Shown: positions 41,607-51,470, counted from the first letter of the stretch. The stretch is DNA of 64,000 nt from Viridibacterium curvum (GCF_039544165.1 NZ_BAABLD010000017.1:620001-684000); one strand, 5' to 3'. Notes: generated by a model from the letters alone, not told the origin. Numbers and translations: made by a program.

Positions 41607-43946
41607 TTATTCAGCGCTGGTACCAAACACCGGATCTCCGGTGCTGGTGATGTCGGTATAGCCCCCGACACTGCGACGCAGCAGCTGCACGGGGCTCGAT
41701 CCTACGGAGGCCAGCCCGTTGAGTTCGAGTTGCAGGTAGATCGCGTTGTTCCGCACCTGCTTGGTATTCAGAAGGGTCTGATAGACCGTCCGCAGCACCC
41801 AGCAACCGGCCTTGTATTCGAAGCCGGCGATGGCCTCGGTGAGCTGGCTATCCTTGAGGTTGTAGTTGTAGCGCCCAACGGCATACCAACCTCCGGCGAC
41901 AGGCCACTGACCAGAAAAATCGATGTCGCGCAGCACACCGCGCTGGTAGCGGTAGCTCACTGCTGCCGATTTACCAGCCTGCGGCTGGTAACGAGTCGTC
42001 AGCACGCCGCGTTCGCTGCGGTGCTCACGCGGGTCGTACTGGTAAAAGCTGTCCACCCAGATGCTGCGTGTCACCCTGCCGGACATCAAGCCCAGCCAGT
42101 CAGCGATGCGTCCGTCGCGCCGGGTTTCACCGGGCAGGGTCACTTCCTGTCCGCTGAAATAGAAACGCTGCCCCACCGCCAGGCGCAAGGCCTCTTCACC
42201 CGTCTGTTCGCTGATGAAGCGCGAGGTGACGGCCGAAGTCATCTGGTTGGCGTCGGCAATGCGGTCCGAACCTGTGTAGATGTTCTCGGAGAACAACTGC
42301 GAGAAATTGAAGTCGGCGCGCGCGGTATCGAACACGGGGAACTGCGATTGGTCGCGATACGCCGTACGCACGTAAAACACACGCGGTTCAAGCGTCTGGA
42401 TGAAATCCGACTGCCCCAGCTTCAGCGAACGTTCAAAGGTCAGTCCAGAATCCACAGAGAAGCCAGGCACCGAGCGATAAAGCGTGTTGTAACCGGTCGT
42501 CGTCCGGCGCGTCAGATCGTAGTGCGACAGGTGGACGCCTGCCTTGGGCACGAAAAAGGCGTAGGAATTCTGCAGCGGCAGTGCCACCTGCGGGTGGACG
42601 GTTGTGCGTTCACCGGCATCCTTGGCCGAGTGCTCGAACTTCGTGTATTCGAACGGCATGCGCACCGACATGCCCAACTGGTCAGGCACGTTCAAATCTG
42701 CGCGCACCTGCGGCAAGCGGTCGTAAGGCGCCTCGCCCACCAGGGTCTGGAAGCGCTGTACGTTCAGCGAGCTGCTCAACCAGGGCAGACCACCATAATT
42801 CAGTATGGCCTGCTGGTTAAGCGTGGCTTGCGAAGTGCTGGTGATGCGGGAACTCAGATCAGCAAAATAGTTGGCATCCGTCACCTGGGTGTAATCCAGC
42901 GAACCGTTCAGCCCGCCACCAAAGTCCTGGAAGTTGCGCGCCGATACCAAGCCACGCTCTTCCTTCGTCAGTTGATCCCTGGATAGCCATTCACCGCTCA
43001 GACGCCCCGTGCCCGACTTGGTCAGATAGCGGAATTCCGTACCCAGCTGCAAGCCACGACGGCCCATCCAGCGTGGCGCCAGCGTGGCGTCGTAGTTGGG
43101 TGCAAGATTGACGTAGTAGGGCTGGGTGATGTCGAAGCCCGTGCTCGAGGTGCTGCCGATCGTGGGTGGCAACAAACCGGACTGGCGCGAGTCGTTGAGC
43201 GGAAAATCCGCCCAGGGCATCCACATCACCGGCACGTTCTTGAAGCGCAACACCGCATCGTGCGCCTCGCCCCGCTCGCGGTCGTAGTCCAGCGACAGGT
43301 CCCGCACCTTGAGGTACCAGTCCGGATCCGGTGCACGGCAGGTCGTGTAGGTTGCATCCTGCAAGCGATACTGGTTCTTGCCCTCCAGCAACAGGGTCTC
43401 CGCCTCGCCCGTCGCCGTCAGCGTCGTGCTGCGTTTCTGAAACGGTGCGGAGTCCCGCTGGAAGACATAGTTCGGCTTGGTGACTTCACCGACAGAGGTG
43501 TCCAGGTTGAGCTGGGCACGTGGTCCGTCTATGCGATCACGACCACGCAACAGCGACACATTGCCTTCCGCCGTCACTTCATTGCTGATCTGGTCCAACC
43601 GCAAGCGATCACTCAGCAGGAACATGCTGTCCCGGCGCAGAATGACCTTGCCCTCAGCCGTGAGCTCGAACTGGTTGCGGCCATCGAGCCGTTCGGCACG
43701 CACGCGTGTCGCGCCCGGCGCAAGCGGGATTGCATTTTCAGCAGCGAGCATCGGGAATTTCTGCAGCAGTGCGGGCGGCAGCGCGACAGGCTTTGCGGCT
43801 GCGGCAGAAGAAGCCGACGAAGAAGTCTGCGCAGACACCGGCAACGACAGGCAGGCCAGCGCGGCAAAGACCGACAGGCTGAGGCAGCGTGGCTGGGGGA
43901 CTGGCAACCGGCACTTGCTTCGCAAGGCTACAGGGAGTCGATGCAT
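41607..43946 (-). CDS. lptD: LPS-assembly protein LptD
   Basis: 779 residues from ATG 43946 (MHRLPVALRSKCRLPV), giving a signal peptide ending near VSAQT; a longer frame opens at 44024. An OstA/LptA-like domain (RVRAERLDGRNQFELTAEGKVILRRDSMFLLSDRLRLDQISNEVTAEGNVSLLRG) is followed by the LptD beta-barrel region (DYDRERGEAHDAVLRFKNVPVMWMPWADFPLNDSRQSGLLPP to the C-terminus). With LptE it inserts lipopolysaccharide into the outer leaflet. It is upstream of surA, whose product helps fold it, and divergent from amgK. Confidence 0.95.
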   Translation of the reverse strand: MHRLPVALRSKCRLPVPQPRCLSLSVFAALACLSLPVSAQTSSSASSAAAAKPVALPPALLQKFPMLAAENAIPLAPGATRVRAERLDGRNQFELTAEGKVILRRDSMFLLSDRLRLDQISNEVTAEGNVSLLRGRDRIDGPRAQLNLDTSVGEVTKPNYVFQRDSAPFQKRSTTLTATGEAETLLLEGKNQYRLQDATYTTCRAPDPDWYLKVRDLSLDYDRERGEAHDAVLRFKNVPVMWMPWADFPLNDSRQSGLLPPTIGSTSSTGFDITQPYYVNLAPNYDATLAPRWMGRRGLQLGTEFRYLTKSGTGRLSGEWLSRDQLTKEERGLVSARNFQDFGGGLNGSLDYTQVTDANYFADLSSRITSTSQATLNQQAILNYGGLPWLSSSLNVQRFQTLVGEAPYDRLPQVRADLNVPDQLGMSVRMPFEYTKFEHSAKDAGERTTVHPQVALPLQNSYAFFVPKAGVHLSHYDLTRRTTTGYNTLYRSVPGFSVDSGLTFERSLKLGQSDFIQTLEPRVFYVRTAYRDQSQFPVFDTARADFNFSQLFSENIYTGSDRIADANQMTSAVTSRFISEQTGEEALRLAVGQRFYFSGQEVTLPGETRRDGRIADWLGLMSGRVTRSIWVDSFYQYDPREHRSERGVLTTRYQPQAGKSAAVSYRYQRGVLRDIDFSGQWPVAGGWYAVGRYNYNLKDSQLTEAIAGFEYKAGCWVLRTVYQTLLNTKQVRNNAIYLQLELNGLASVGSSPVQLLRRSVGGYTDITSTGDPVFGTSAE

Positions 43947-44128
43947 GGGCTGGCGGGCAAGCTCTTGTGCGGGGCGGGCGGGGCAATCCGTGCAAGGCCT
44001 GCCGCTAAGGCAGACCATCCACATTTGTTAAGATTCCGCGGCATTTACTATTCGGGCCACCGGCCCGTTCCGATCCTCTTGCCGCAGGTTCGCGCAAGAT
44101 TCTACATCAAGCCCCCGGAGCCCTTCCC

Positions 44129-45124
44129 TTGCAACGCCTCGAGCAGCTACATCAGTGGGTCGCCCAGCAGTTCCCTGACCAGCAAACCGTCATCACACCG
44201 GCCTCGGCGGACGCCAGCTTCCGGCGCTACTTCCGCGTCGCACTGCCCGACGGCAACACCCGCATCGTGATGGATGCCCCTCCTGAGCACGAAGATTGCC
44301 GCCCCTTCATACACGTGGCTCGACTGTTCGGCGCCGCCGGCGCCCACGTGCCGGAAATCCATGCCGAAGACCTGCAACAGGGCTTTCTGCTGCTCTCCGA
44401 CCTTGGCAGCAGCACTTATCTCTCGGCACTTACGGACGACAACGCCGACACGCTCTACGCCGACGCGCTCGGCGCCCTCGCCGCCATCCAGCGCGCCAGC
44501 CGCCCCGGCTTGTTACCCGAATATGATCGCGCTCATCTGCTGCGCGAAATGGAGCTTTTCCCCGTCTGGTATATCGCCCGCCACAAAGGCGTCACGCTGA
44601 CCGAAGCAGACAGCGCGAGCCTTTACGAGGTTTTTGACCGCATCATTGAAGTAAACCTGGCCGAGCCCAAGGTCTTCGTACACCGCGATTTCCACTCGCG
44701 CAACCTGATGCTGACAGCCCCCAACCCCGGCGTCATCGACTTCCAGGATGCCGTCTACGGCCCACTCACCTACGACCTGGCCTCGCTGTTCAAGGACGCC
44801 TACATCGAATGGCCGGAAGAACGCACCATCGACTGGCTGGTCCGCTACTGGGAAGCAGCCCGCCAGATCGGCCTGCCCGTGCGTGAAGATTTTGCCGACT
44901 TTCACCGCGACTACGAATTCATGGGCGCCCAGCGCCACATCAAGGTTCTGGGTATCTTCGCGCGGCTCTATCACCGGGACGGCAAGGACGGCTACCTCAA
45001 GGACCTGCCCCTGGTCCTCAAGTACCTGCGGAAGACCTGCCAGCGCTACACCGAACTGCGTCCACTGGCTCACCTGCTCGAAAAGCTCGACCCCGAAGAA
45101 GGCACGGTCGGCTACTCGTTCTAA
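44129..45124 (+). CDS. amgK: N-acetylmuramate/N-acetylglucosamine kinase AmgK
   Basis: 331 residues. It starts with TTG at 44129 (MQRLEQLHQWVAQQFP). It has an aminoglycoside-phosphotransferase fold: ASFRRYFRVAL, FVHRDFHSRNLML (catalytic HRDFxxxN) and GVIDFQDAVYGPLTYDLASLF (metal-binding DxD-like). AmgK phosphorylates MurNAc at the anomeric position, the first step of the recycling route that bypasses de novo UDP-MurNAc synthesis. Its usual partner murU is not adjacent: it lies about 7 kb away at 52418. Divergent from lptD. Confidence 0.9.
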   Translation: MQRLEQLHQWVAQQFPDQQTVITPASADASFRRYFRVALPDGNTRIVMDAPPEHEDCRPFIHVARLFGAAGAHVPEIHAEDLQQGFLLLSDLGSSTYLSALTDDNADTLYADALGALAAIQRASRPGLLPEYDRAHLLREMELFPVWYIARHKGVTLTEADSASLYEVFDRIIEVNLAEPKVFVHRDFHSRNLMLTAPNPGVIDFQDAVYGPLTYDLASLFKDAYIEWPEERTIDWLVRYWEAARQIGLPVREDFADFHRDYEFMGAQRHIKVLGIFARLYHRDGKDGYLKDLPLVLKYLRKTCQRYTELRPLAHLLEKLDPEEGTVGYSF

Positions 45125-45358
45125 GGCCACATCCGCGCCACTCTGCCCCTCCCCGCCGCTGAAGGGCGCCTGACCCGGCTCGTCCCGTGACGCCTGCGCG
45201 CCCGCGCGCGCCTGCGCCCCAAGCGCCGCCAATTGCAGCGCAACCCGCTCTGCAGAAACGCACCACACAAGTGCATCTCAACGAACCGGCGCACCACTTA
45301 CGACCAATATTCGCACCAAATGGAAACAGTACGACCATAAGCAATTGATTTTATTGAA

Positions 45359-45383
45359 CACCAATCTGGTGCAGTTTGTGCTT
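45359..45383 (+). promoter_or_regulatory. Possible NtrC site overlapping a sigma54 promoter upstream of amtB
   Basis: CACCAATCTGGTG (45359-45371) is a perfect inverted repeat of the NtrC type. TGGTGCAGTTTGTGCTT (45367-45383) has the GG-N10-GC spacing of a sigma54 promoter, with a predicted start near 45397 and a 24-base leader. The two overlap, which is unusual for an activator, so one of them may be chance. The rest of 45125-45420 shows no gene. Confidence 0.45.
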
Positions 45384-45420
45384 CATGCTCCGCCATTGTG
45401 CAAACGGAGACCCTTCCACC

Positions 45421-46623
45421 ATGGAGCAGTTAAAAACCACCAGTGACGTTCTATTTGTTCTGCTTGGCGCCATCATGATTCTCGCCATGCATGCCGGCTT
45501 CGCTTTTCTGGAACTCGGCACCGTCCGCAAAAAGAATCAGGTCAATGCCCTCGTCAAGATCCTTGTCGACTTCAGCGTCTCGACGCTGGCCTACTTCTTC
45601 ATCGGCTACGGCATTGCCTACGGCCTGCACTTCATGGGCAGCGCCGAGAGCCTGACCGAGAACAGCGGCTACGCCCTCGTCAAATTCTTCTTCCTGCTCA
45701 CTTTTGCGGCCGCCATTCCCGCCATCATCTCGGGCGGCATCGCGGAACGCGCACGCTTCGGCTCACAACTCGCCGCCACTGCCCTGATCGTCGGGCTGGT
45801 CTATCCGTTCTTCGAAGGCATCGTCTGGAACGACAACTACGGCCTGCAAGCCTGGCTGGAGGCCAGCTTCGGCGCCAAGTTCCATGACTTCGCCGGCAGC
45901 GTCGTCGTGCACGCCGTGGGCGGCTGGCTGGGCCTTGTCGCCGTGCTGTTCCTCGGTGCGCGACGCGGTCGCTACAACAAGGACGGCGCCATCGCCGCCC
46001 ACCCGCCCTCAAGCATCCCCTTCCTTGGCCTCGGCGCCTGGATCCTCATCGTCGGCTGGTTCGGCTTCAACGTCATGAGCGCCCAGAAGCTCGAAGCCAT
46101 CAGCGGCCTCGTCGCCGTCAACTCCCTGATGGCCATGGTCGGCGGCACCCTGGCGGCCTTGCTGCTTGGCCGCAATGACCCCGGCTTCGTCCACAACGGC
46201 CCGCTCGCCGGCCTCGTCGCCGTCTGTGCAGGCTCGGACATCATGCATCCGGCCGGCGCGCTGGTCGTCGGCGCCGTTGCCGGCGCCCTCTTCGTCCAGC
46301 TGTTCACGCTGACGCAAAACCGCTGGAAGATCGATGACGTGCTCGGCGTCTGGCCCCTGCACGGCCTGTGCGGCGCCTGGGGCGGCATCGCCGCCGGCAT
46401 CTTTGGCCAGCAAGCGCTTGGTGGCCTGGGCAAGATCAGCTTCGTGAGCCAGCTGATCGGCACCCTCGGCGGCATTGCCGTCGCCCTGATCGGCGGCGGC
46501 ATCATCTACGGCCTGCTCCGCAAGCTCGTCGGCATCCGCCTCTCTGCCGAAGAAGAATTCGATGGGGCCGACATCACCATCCACAAGATCACCGCCACAC
46601 CGGAACGCGAGACCAACTGGTAA
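45421..46623 (+). CDS. amtB: Ammonium transporter AmtB
   Basis: 400 residues from ATG 45421 (MEQLKTTSDVLFVLLGAIMILAMHAGFAFLELGTVRKKNQ); a longer frame lacks the family start. About eleven membrane helices. Family motifs include FAGSVVVHAVGGWLGLVAVLFLGAR with the twin-His pore, GWFGFNVMSAQ, DDVLGVWPLHGLCGAWGG with the second pore His, and a cytoplasmic C-terminus that in other species binds GlnK. No glnK gene accompanies it, though the two are often paired. Preceded by a possible NtrC/sigma54 site and followed by a strong terminator. Confidence 0.95.
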   Translation: MEQLKTTSDVLFVLLGAIMILAMHAGFAFLELGTVRKKNQVNALVKILVDFSVSTLAYFFIGYGIAYGLHFMGSAESLTENSGYALVKFFFLLTFAAAIPAIISGGIAERARFGSQLAATALIVGLVYPFFEGIVWNDNYGLQAWLEASFGAKFHDFAGSVVVHAVGGWLGLVAVLFLGARRGRYNKDGAIAAHPPSSIPFLGLGAWILIVGWFGFNVMSAQKLEAISGLVAVNSLMAMVGGTLAALLLGRNDPGFVHNGPLAGLVAVCAGSDIMHPAGALVVGAVAGALFVQLFTLTQNRWKIDDVLGVWPLHGLCGAWGGIAAGIFGQQALGGLGKISFVSQLIGTLGGIAVALIGGGIIYGLLRKLVGIRLSAEEEFDGADITIHKITATPERETNW

Positions 46624-46642
46624 GCCGCCTGCCAGAAACGAC

Positions 46643-46682
46643 AAGAGCCGCTCGACGAAACGTCGCGCGGCTCTTTGTTTTT
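46643..46682 (+). terminator. Rho-independent terminator after amtB
   Basis: AAGAGCCGC...GCGGCTCTT stem, with an inner CGACG-AAA-CGTCG stem, followed by TGTTTTT. It lies 20 bases after the amtB stop. Confidence 0.92.
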
Positions 46683-46715
46683 GAGCGCCTTCGAAGTGCT
46701 CGCTCCGAAAACGAC

Positions 46716-46745
46716 AAAGGCCTGCCGAGCGATCGGCAAGCCTTT
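46716..46745 (-). terminator. Terminator of the tRNA-Met gene
   Basis: AAAGGCCTGCCGA and TCGGCAAGCCTTT form a 13-base stem with one mismatch around GCGA. On the minus strand it lies just past the tRNA 3' end. The transcript side ends CAGGCCTTTGTCGTTTT, so it may also function from the plus strand. Confidence 0.8.
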
Positions 46746-46753
46746 GATTTGAC

Positions 46754-46830
46754 TGGTGGTGATGGGCGGGATCGAACCGCCGACCTGCGGGTTATGAATC
46801 CGCCGCTCTAACCATCTGAGCTACATCACC
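46754..46830 (-). tRNA. tRNA-Met (elongator, anticodon CAT)
   Basis: A 77-base cloverleaf with encoded CCA. Acceptor GGTGATG pairs with CATCACC, so it lacks the initiator mismatch; the anticodon loop is TTCATAA. tRNA-Ile with a modified CAT anticodon has similar form, so it remains an alternative. A promoter fits upstream on the minus strand: TTGACC (46875-46870), 18 bases, TAGAAT (46851-46846). Confidence 0.9.
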
Positions 46831-47027
46831 CTAATCGAGCCCGCCATTCTAATGCGCTGCCGCACGACCGGTCAAGACAACCTCAACACCCCTTGATGGC
46901 AAAGTCCATGCAATTCATGGATTTGGCACGCTGTACGGCAAGCTTTCCAGATTGACTTAAGGGGGGTGATCGCCGACCATTGCAGTCCGTCCGGCTCGGC
47001 TTCGCTGCGCCTTTTCCCGAGGATTCC

Positions 47028-47342
47028 ATGCTCAAGTCCTTCCGCCTGTTTTCCCTCGCGCTGGCCCTGGCTGCCACGCCGCTGTTGCCGCAAACCTGTT
47101 TTGCGCAAGGAGTGCCCGGTGCAGCCATTCCAGCTGATGCCAAAGAGGGAGTGCTGGAGGTTGCGGACGGACAGATGCTGCTGGACGAGATCCCCTTCCC
47201 CGTCACGGCGGCGCTGCAAGTGCGGAACCAGGACAACCTACTGGTGTCGATCTACTCGCTGCGCGGCAAATTCCGCGTCAAGGCGCGTATCGACGTGGCC
47301 GGCACGCTGCATCGCATCTGGATCCTGGAACGTCTGCAATAA
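47028..47342 (+). CDS. Small secreted protein, hypothetical
   Basis: 104 residues from ATG 47028 (MLKSFRLFSLALALAATPLLPQTCFAQ). A Sec signal peptide ends near residue 26. The mature 75 residues contain AAIPADAKEGVLEVADGQMLLDEIPFPVTAALQVRNQDNLLVSIYSLRGKFRVKARIDVAGTLHRIWILERL, rich in beta strands, ending in a hydrophobic tail. I do not recognise the family; a periplasmic beta-barrel-like or lipocalin-type fold is possible. A longer frame from 46980 is less likely because it would lose the signal peptide. It lies upstream of miaB on the same strand. Confidence 0.6.
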   Translation: MLKSFRLFSLALALAATPLLPQTCFAQGVPGAAIPADAKEGVLEVADGQMLLDEIPFPVTAALQVRNQDNLLVSIYSLRGKFRVKARIDVAGTLHRIWILERLQ

Positions 47343-47388
47343 CACCGGCCGGCCACCCGCTGCCAGCCGACAATCCGCACCCCGAAAC

Positions 47389-48735
47389 ATGAAGAAGCTT
47401 TACATCCGCACCTTCGGCTGCCAGATGAACGAATACGACTCGGACAAGATGGCCGACGTATTGGGCGCCCGCGAAGAACTCGTCAAGACCGACACCCCTG
47501 AAGACGCCGACATCATCCTGTTCAACACCTGCTCGGTGCGCGAAAAGGCGCAAGAGCGCGTCTTTCACGACCTCGGGCGCGTCAAGGAACTCAAGAAGAC
47601 CAAGCCCGGCCTGATCATCGGCGTGGGCGGCTGTGTGGCCTCGCAGGAGGGTGCGGCCATCGTCAAGCGCGCACCCTATGTCGACGTAGTCTTCGGCCCG
47701 CAAACCCTGCACCGTTTGCCCCAGCTTATCGACAAGCGCCGCGAAAGCGGTCGCTCACAGGTCGACATCAGCTTCCCCGAGATCGAGAAGTTCGACAACC
47801 TGCCGCCGGCGCGCGTCGAGGGTGCCACGGCCTTCGTGTCGATCATGGAGGGCTGCTCGAAGTACTGCACCTTCTGCGTCGTGCCCTACACGCGCGGCGA
47901 AGAAGTGTCGCGCCCGCTCGACGACATCCTCACCGAAATCGCGAACCTGACGGCGCAAGGCGTCAAGGAAGTCACCCTGCTCGGCCAGAACGTGAATGCC
48001 TGGCGTGGGCCGATCAGCAAGGGCACGGAAGAGATGGGCGCTCAGTTGGCAGATTTCGCCTTCCTGCTCGACTGCGTGCATGACATGCCCGGCATCGAAC
48101 GCATCCGCTACACCACCTCGCACCCGCGCGAGATGACGCAACGTGTGATCGACGCCTACGCCAAACTGCCCAAGCTCGTCTCGCAGCTGCACTTGCCCGT
48201 GCAATCGGGTTCGGACCGCGTACTGGCTGCCATGAAGCGCGGTTACACCGCGCTCGAATTCAAGGCGCTTGTGCGCAAATTGCGTGCCGCGCGGCCAGAT
48301 CTCTCGCTGTCCTCCGACTTCATCGTCGGCTTCCCCGGCGAAACCGAGGCGGACTTCGAGGCCACCATGAAGCTCATCGAAGACGTGGGTTTCGACAACG
48401 CCTTCAGCTTCGTCTACAGCGCCCGCCCCGGCACGCCGGCCGCCGACCTTGCCGATGACACGCCGCAGGAGCTCAAGCTCGAACGCCTCGCTCGCCTGCA
48501 GAAGCGCATTGAAGAGCAGACCGCCGCCGTCAGCACATCGATGGTGGGTTCCGTTCAACGCATTCTCGTCGACGGCCGCTCGAAGAAGAATCCGGGCGAG
48601 CTCGCTGGCCGCACCGACAATAACCGCGTCGTGAACTTCGTGGGCAATCCGCGCCAGATAGGCCACTTCATCAACGTCACCATCAGCGCAGCGCTGCCGC
48701 ATTCGCTGCGTGGAGAACTCGTCCTTGCAGACTGA
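47389..48735 (+). CDS. miaB: tRNA-2-methylthio-N6-dimethylallyladenosine synthase
   Basis: 448 residues from ATG 47389 (MKKLYIRTFGCQMNEYDSDKM). UPF0004 domain Cys residues lie in FGCQMN, NTCSVRE and GGCVASQ. The radical-SAM motif is EGCSKYCTFCVVPYTRG (CxxxCxxC). A TRAM domain closes the protein (RILVDGRSKKNPGELAGRTDNNRVVNFVG). It adds the 2-methylthio group to A37 of tRNAs. Its end overlaps the start of the metalloprotease gene by 26 bases. Confidence 0.96.
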   Translation: MKKLYIRTFGCQMNEYDSDKMADVLGAREELVKTDTPEDADIILFNTCSVREKAQERVFHDLGRVKELKKTKPGLIIGVGGCVASQEGAAIVKRAPYVDVVFGPQTLHRLPQLIDKRRESGRSQVDISFPEIEKFDNLPPARVEGATAFVSIMEGCSKYCTFCVVPYTRGEEVSRPLDDILTEIANLTAQGVKEVTLLGQNVNAWRGPISKGTEEMGAQLADFAFLLDCVHDMPGIERIRYTTSHPREMTQRVIDAYAKLPKLVSQLHLPVQSGSDRVLAAMKRGYTALEFKALVRKLRAARPDLSLSSDFIVGFPGETEADFEATMKLIEDVGFDNAFSFVYSARPGTPAADLADDTPQELKLERLARLQKRIEEQTAAVSTSMVGSVQRILVDGRSKKNPGELAGRTDNNRVVNFVGNPRQIGHFINVTISAALPHSLRGELVLAD

Positions 48736-51469
48736 CCGGAAAGTCATCGTCCTCGCCCACGCGCTCAGCGCCCTCCTCGCCAGCGCCCTTCTCATTGCCT
48801 GCAGCACGACGGACACCCCTGCGCCTGCCGCGCAGGCCAACCGTCAGCCCGTGGCGGCCAGCGCGCCACTGGCAGCACAAGCTGCCGCCAGCTCTCCTGT
48901 CGCAGCCTCGGCGCCCGCTGCAGGCTCCGCGCCCGCAGCGGCCTCAGCCCCCGCGGCGCGACCACCCAGCAACCCCAACCTCAAGCCTTTCGCCGAACTG
49001 ACACGCGACTTCAAGCGGCTGGAGGGCTTTCTGAATGTCTGGGTCAAGGACGGGCGTTACCTCGTCGAACTCGGTGAGAAGGATTTCGACAAGCCTTTCT
49101 TCTTCATGAGCCACCGCAGCCAGGGGCTGGGGGAGCGGCGGCTGTGGCCCGGTCTGCTGCTCGACAACAGCATCGGCGTGTTCCGTCAGATTCCCGGTGA
49201 CCGTGTGCAGTGGGTTGAACGCAACTCACGCTTCATTGCGCCCGGCAACAAGGTGATGGAGCGCAACATTGCGCAAGGCTTCAGCGAGAGCACCATCGGC
49301 ACCTTTACCGTGCTGAGCCTGCCGCACCCCACCAGCAAGGCCGTGCTGATCGACATCTCGCAAGTGCTGCTCAACGACATTGCCGCCGGCGGCATGCAGC
49401 TCGAATACGCTTTCCGGCTGCCGTACGCGCAAGACCGCAACAACAGCCTGATTACCGAGGCGCGCAGCAACAAGGACGAGACAACCTTTGAAGTGCGTCT
49501 GCAGTTCCTGCTGGCGCGCAGCCTGGTGCAACAACCCGGTCAGCCCCCGCTGTCACTCCCCACCACCGTGCCGGACCCGCGCAGCCTCACGCTCGGCTTC
49601 CACTACAGCTTCTCGGCACTCCCCGACGCCATGCGGCCACGCGTGGCCGACCCGCGTGTCGGCTATTTCATGGAGAGCATTGCCGATTACCGCGATGAGC
49701 TCTCGACACGCGACGCCGAGCACTACATCGCCCGCTGGCGACTTGAAAAGCAGAGCGAGGCCGCTGCCGAATCCGAGCCGAAGCAACCCATCACCTTCTG
49801 GCTGGACCGCAACATCCCCGAGCGTTACCGCGACACCGTGCGCGAAGGCGTACTGATGTGGAATGCCGCTTTTGAGCGCATTGGCTTCAAGAATGCCATC
49901 GTCGTCAAACAACAAGCGGACGACGCCAGCTTCGACACCATGGACCGCCAGCATGCCTCGATCCGCTGGTACCTCGCCAAGGACGGCGACGTCTCCATCG
50001 GCCCCACGGCACGTGACCCGCGTACCGGCGAGATTCTCGATGCCGATGTACTGATCAGCGACTCCTTCGCGCGCGGTGCCCGTCAGACCATCCGCAACGA
50101 CATCACCCCCGCAGTGCCCTCGCCATCCGGCCTGCACAACCACGAGGCCTGTGACTACGCCGACGCACTGGGCGAACAGCTCAAGGACACCATCGACCAC
50201 CTCGTCGCACGCGGCGAGATGCCTGCCGACCCCGAGGCGATCGAAACCTACGTCAGGGACTATCTCCGCCAGCTCGTTGCCCACGAAGTCGGCCATGCAC
50301 TGGGGCTCTCGCACAACTTCATTGCCTCTTCGGCTTACACCATCGCACAGTTGCGCGATCCGGACTTCGTCGCAAAGTTCGGCACCAGTGCCTCGGTGAT
50401 GGACTACATCCCCAGCAACATCGGCCTGGCTGGCGAGAAGGCTGTGCCCTACTTCCCCAAGGTGATCGGCCCCTACGACTTCTGGGCCATCGAGTACGGC
50501 TACACCCCGCTCGCCATTGCCGACGAAGCGGCGGGCCTCAAGCGCATCGCGAGCAAGGCCGCCAGCGACCGCAATCTGGCCTACGCCAACGATCTGGACG
50601 CCGATCTGGGCGGCACGGGCTCGGGCCTGGATCCCGAGGTAAACCGCTTCGATCTCGGCTCGGACTCGCAAGCCTGGTTCGAACGCCGCGTGAAGATCAT
50701 CCGCGAGCGCATCGACTGGGTCGCCAAACGCTCGCCTGACGACTGGGACTACAGCCTGGCCCGCGAAACCATCGAGCGCAGCCTGCGCGGCCTCGGTGCC
50801 ACGGCCGGCACGCTGGGCAAGAAAATCGGGGGCGTGCGCACCACACGCAACCCCAGCACCCGCGTCGCCAGCTACACGCCGGTTCCCACCGACGAGCAAC
50901 GCCGCGCGCTGAACAGCCTCACCCAGGCGCTGTTCCAGGCCGACAGCCTGCAACTGCCCGCCGGGCTGCTACAGCGCCTGCCGCCCGACCACCTCGAACG
51001 CTGGGCCGGCATGGGCGGCGGCGCCAGCTTCCTGCCGCTGGCCAATCTCATTTTCGATACGCAAAGCGCCGTGCTGCGACAGCTCACCAGCGACGCCACC
51101 CTCGTGCGCCTCGTCAACATCGAACTGCTGCGCACACCGGGCCAGCCCACGCTGAGCATCGCCGATCTGCTCGGCACCCTGCAGGGCGCCATCTGGAGCG
51201 AGCTCGACAAGCCCGGCCAGAACATCGCCCTCACACGCCGCAACCTGCAGCGCCAATGGACCACGCAGCTCGCCACCTGGACTGCACGCCTCGGCACCAC
51301 CGTGCCCGACATGCGCAGCCTCGTGCGCGTTGAATGCCTCAAGCTGCGCACGCAGCTGCAGAAGGCTCTCAAGGCGAAAAACTACGACCTCGAAACCCGC
51401 GCCCACCTTGAAGAGACCCTCTCAATGATCAACGAAGCGCTGGAAGCAAAGCTGCTGAAGCTGGGCTGA
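48710..51469 (+). CDS. Zinc-dependent metalloprotease lipoprotein (DUF5117/DUF4953 type)
   Basis: 919 residues, opening at GTG 48710 inside the miaB end; TTG 48725 is an alternative. The N-terminus has a hydrophobic signal with LLIAC lipobox, so it is probably a lipoprotein, then an Ala/Pro-rich linker (about 45-85). Midway stands HEVGHALGLSHNF (about residue 525), the metzincin zinc motif HExxHxxGxxH. Flanking blocks (DFDKPFFFMSHRSQGLGERRLWPGLLLDN; SVMDYIPSNIGL) are typical of DUF5117 and DUF4953 proteins. It is periplasmic or exported; substrates are unknown. Directly followed by phoH. Confidence 0.85.
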   Translation: MENSSLQTDRKVIVLAHALSALLASALLIACSTTDTPAPAAQANRQPVAASAPLAAQAAASSPVAASAPAAGSAPAAASAPAARPPSNPNLKPFAELTRDFKRLEGFLNVWVKDGRYLVELGEKDFDKPFFFMSHRSQGLGERRLWPGLLLDNSIGVFRQIPGDRVQWVERNSRFIAPGNKVMERNIAQGFSESTIGTFTVLSLPHPTSKAVLIDISQVLLNDIAAGGMQLEYAFRLPYAQDRNNSLITEARSNKDETTFEVRLQFLLARSLVQQPGQPPLSLPTTVPDPRSLTLGFHYSFSALPDAMRPRVADPRVGYFMESIADYRDELSTRDAEHYIARWRLEKQSEAAAESEPKQPITFWLDRNIPERYRDTVREGVLMWNAAFERIGFKNAIVVKQQADDASFDTMDRQHASIRWYLAKDGDVSIGPTARDPRTGEILDADVLISDSFARGARQTIRNDITPAVPSPSGLHNHEACDYADALGEQLKDTIDHLVARGEMPADPEAIETYVRDYLRQLVAHEVGHALGLSHNFIASSAYTIAQLRDPDFVAKFGTSASVMDYIPSNIGLAGEKAVPYFPKVIGPYDFWAIEYGYTPLAIADEAAGLKRIASKAASDRNLAYANDLDADLGGTGSGLDPEVNRFDLGSDSQAWFERRVKIIRERIDWVAKRSPDDWDYSLARETIERSLRGLGATAGTLGKKIGGVRTTRNPSTRVASYTPVPTDEQRRALNSLTQALFQADSLQLPAGLLQRLPPDHLERWAGMGGGASFLPLANLIFDTQSAVLRQLTSDATLVRLVNIELLRTPGQPTLSIADLLGTLQGAIWSELDKPGQNIALTRRNLQRQWTTQLATWTARLGTTVPDMRSLVRVECLKLRTQLQKALKAKNYDLETRAHLEETLSMINEALEAKLLKLG

Positions 51470-51470
51470 C

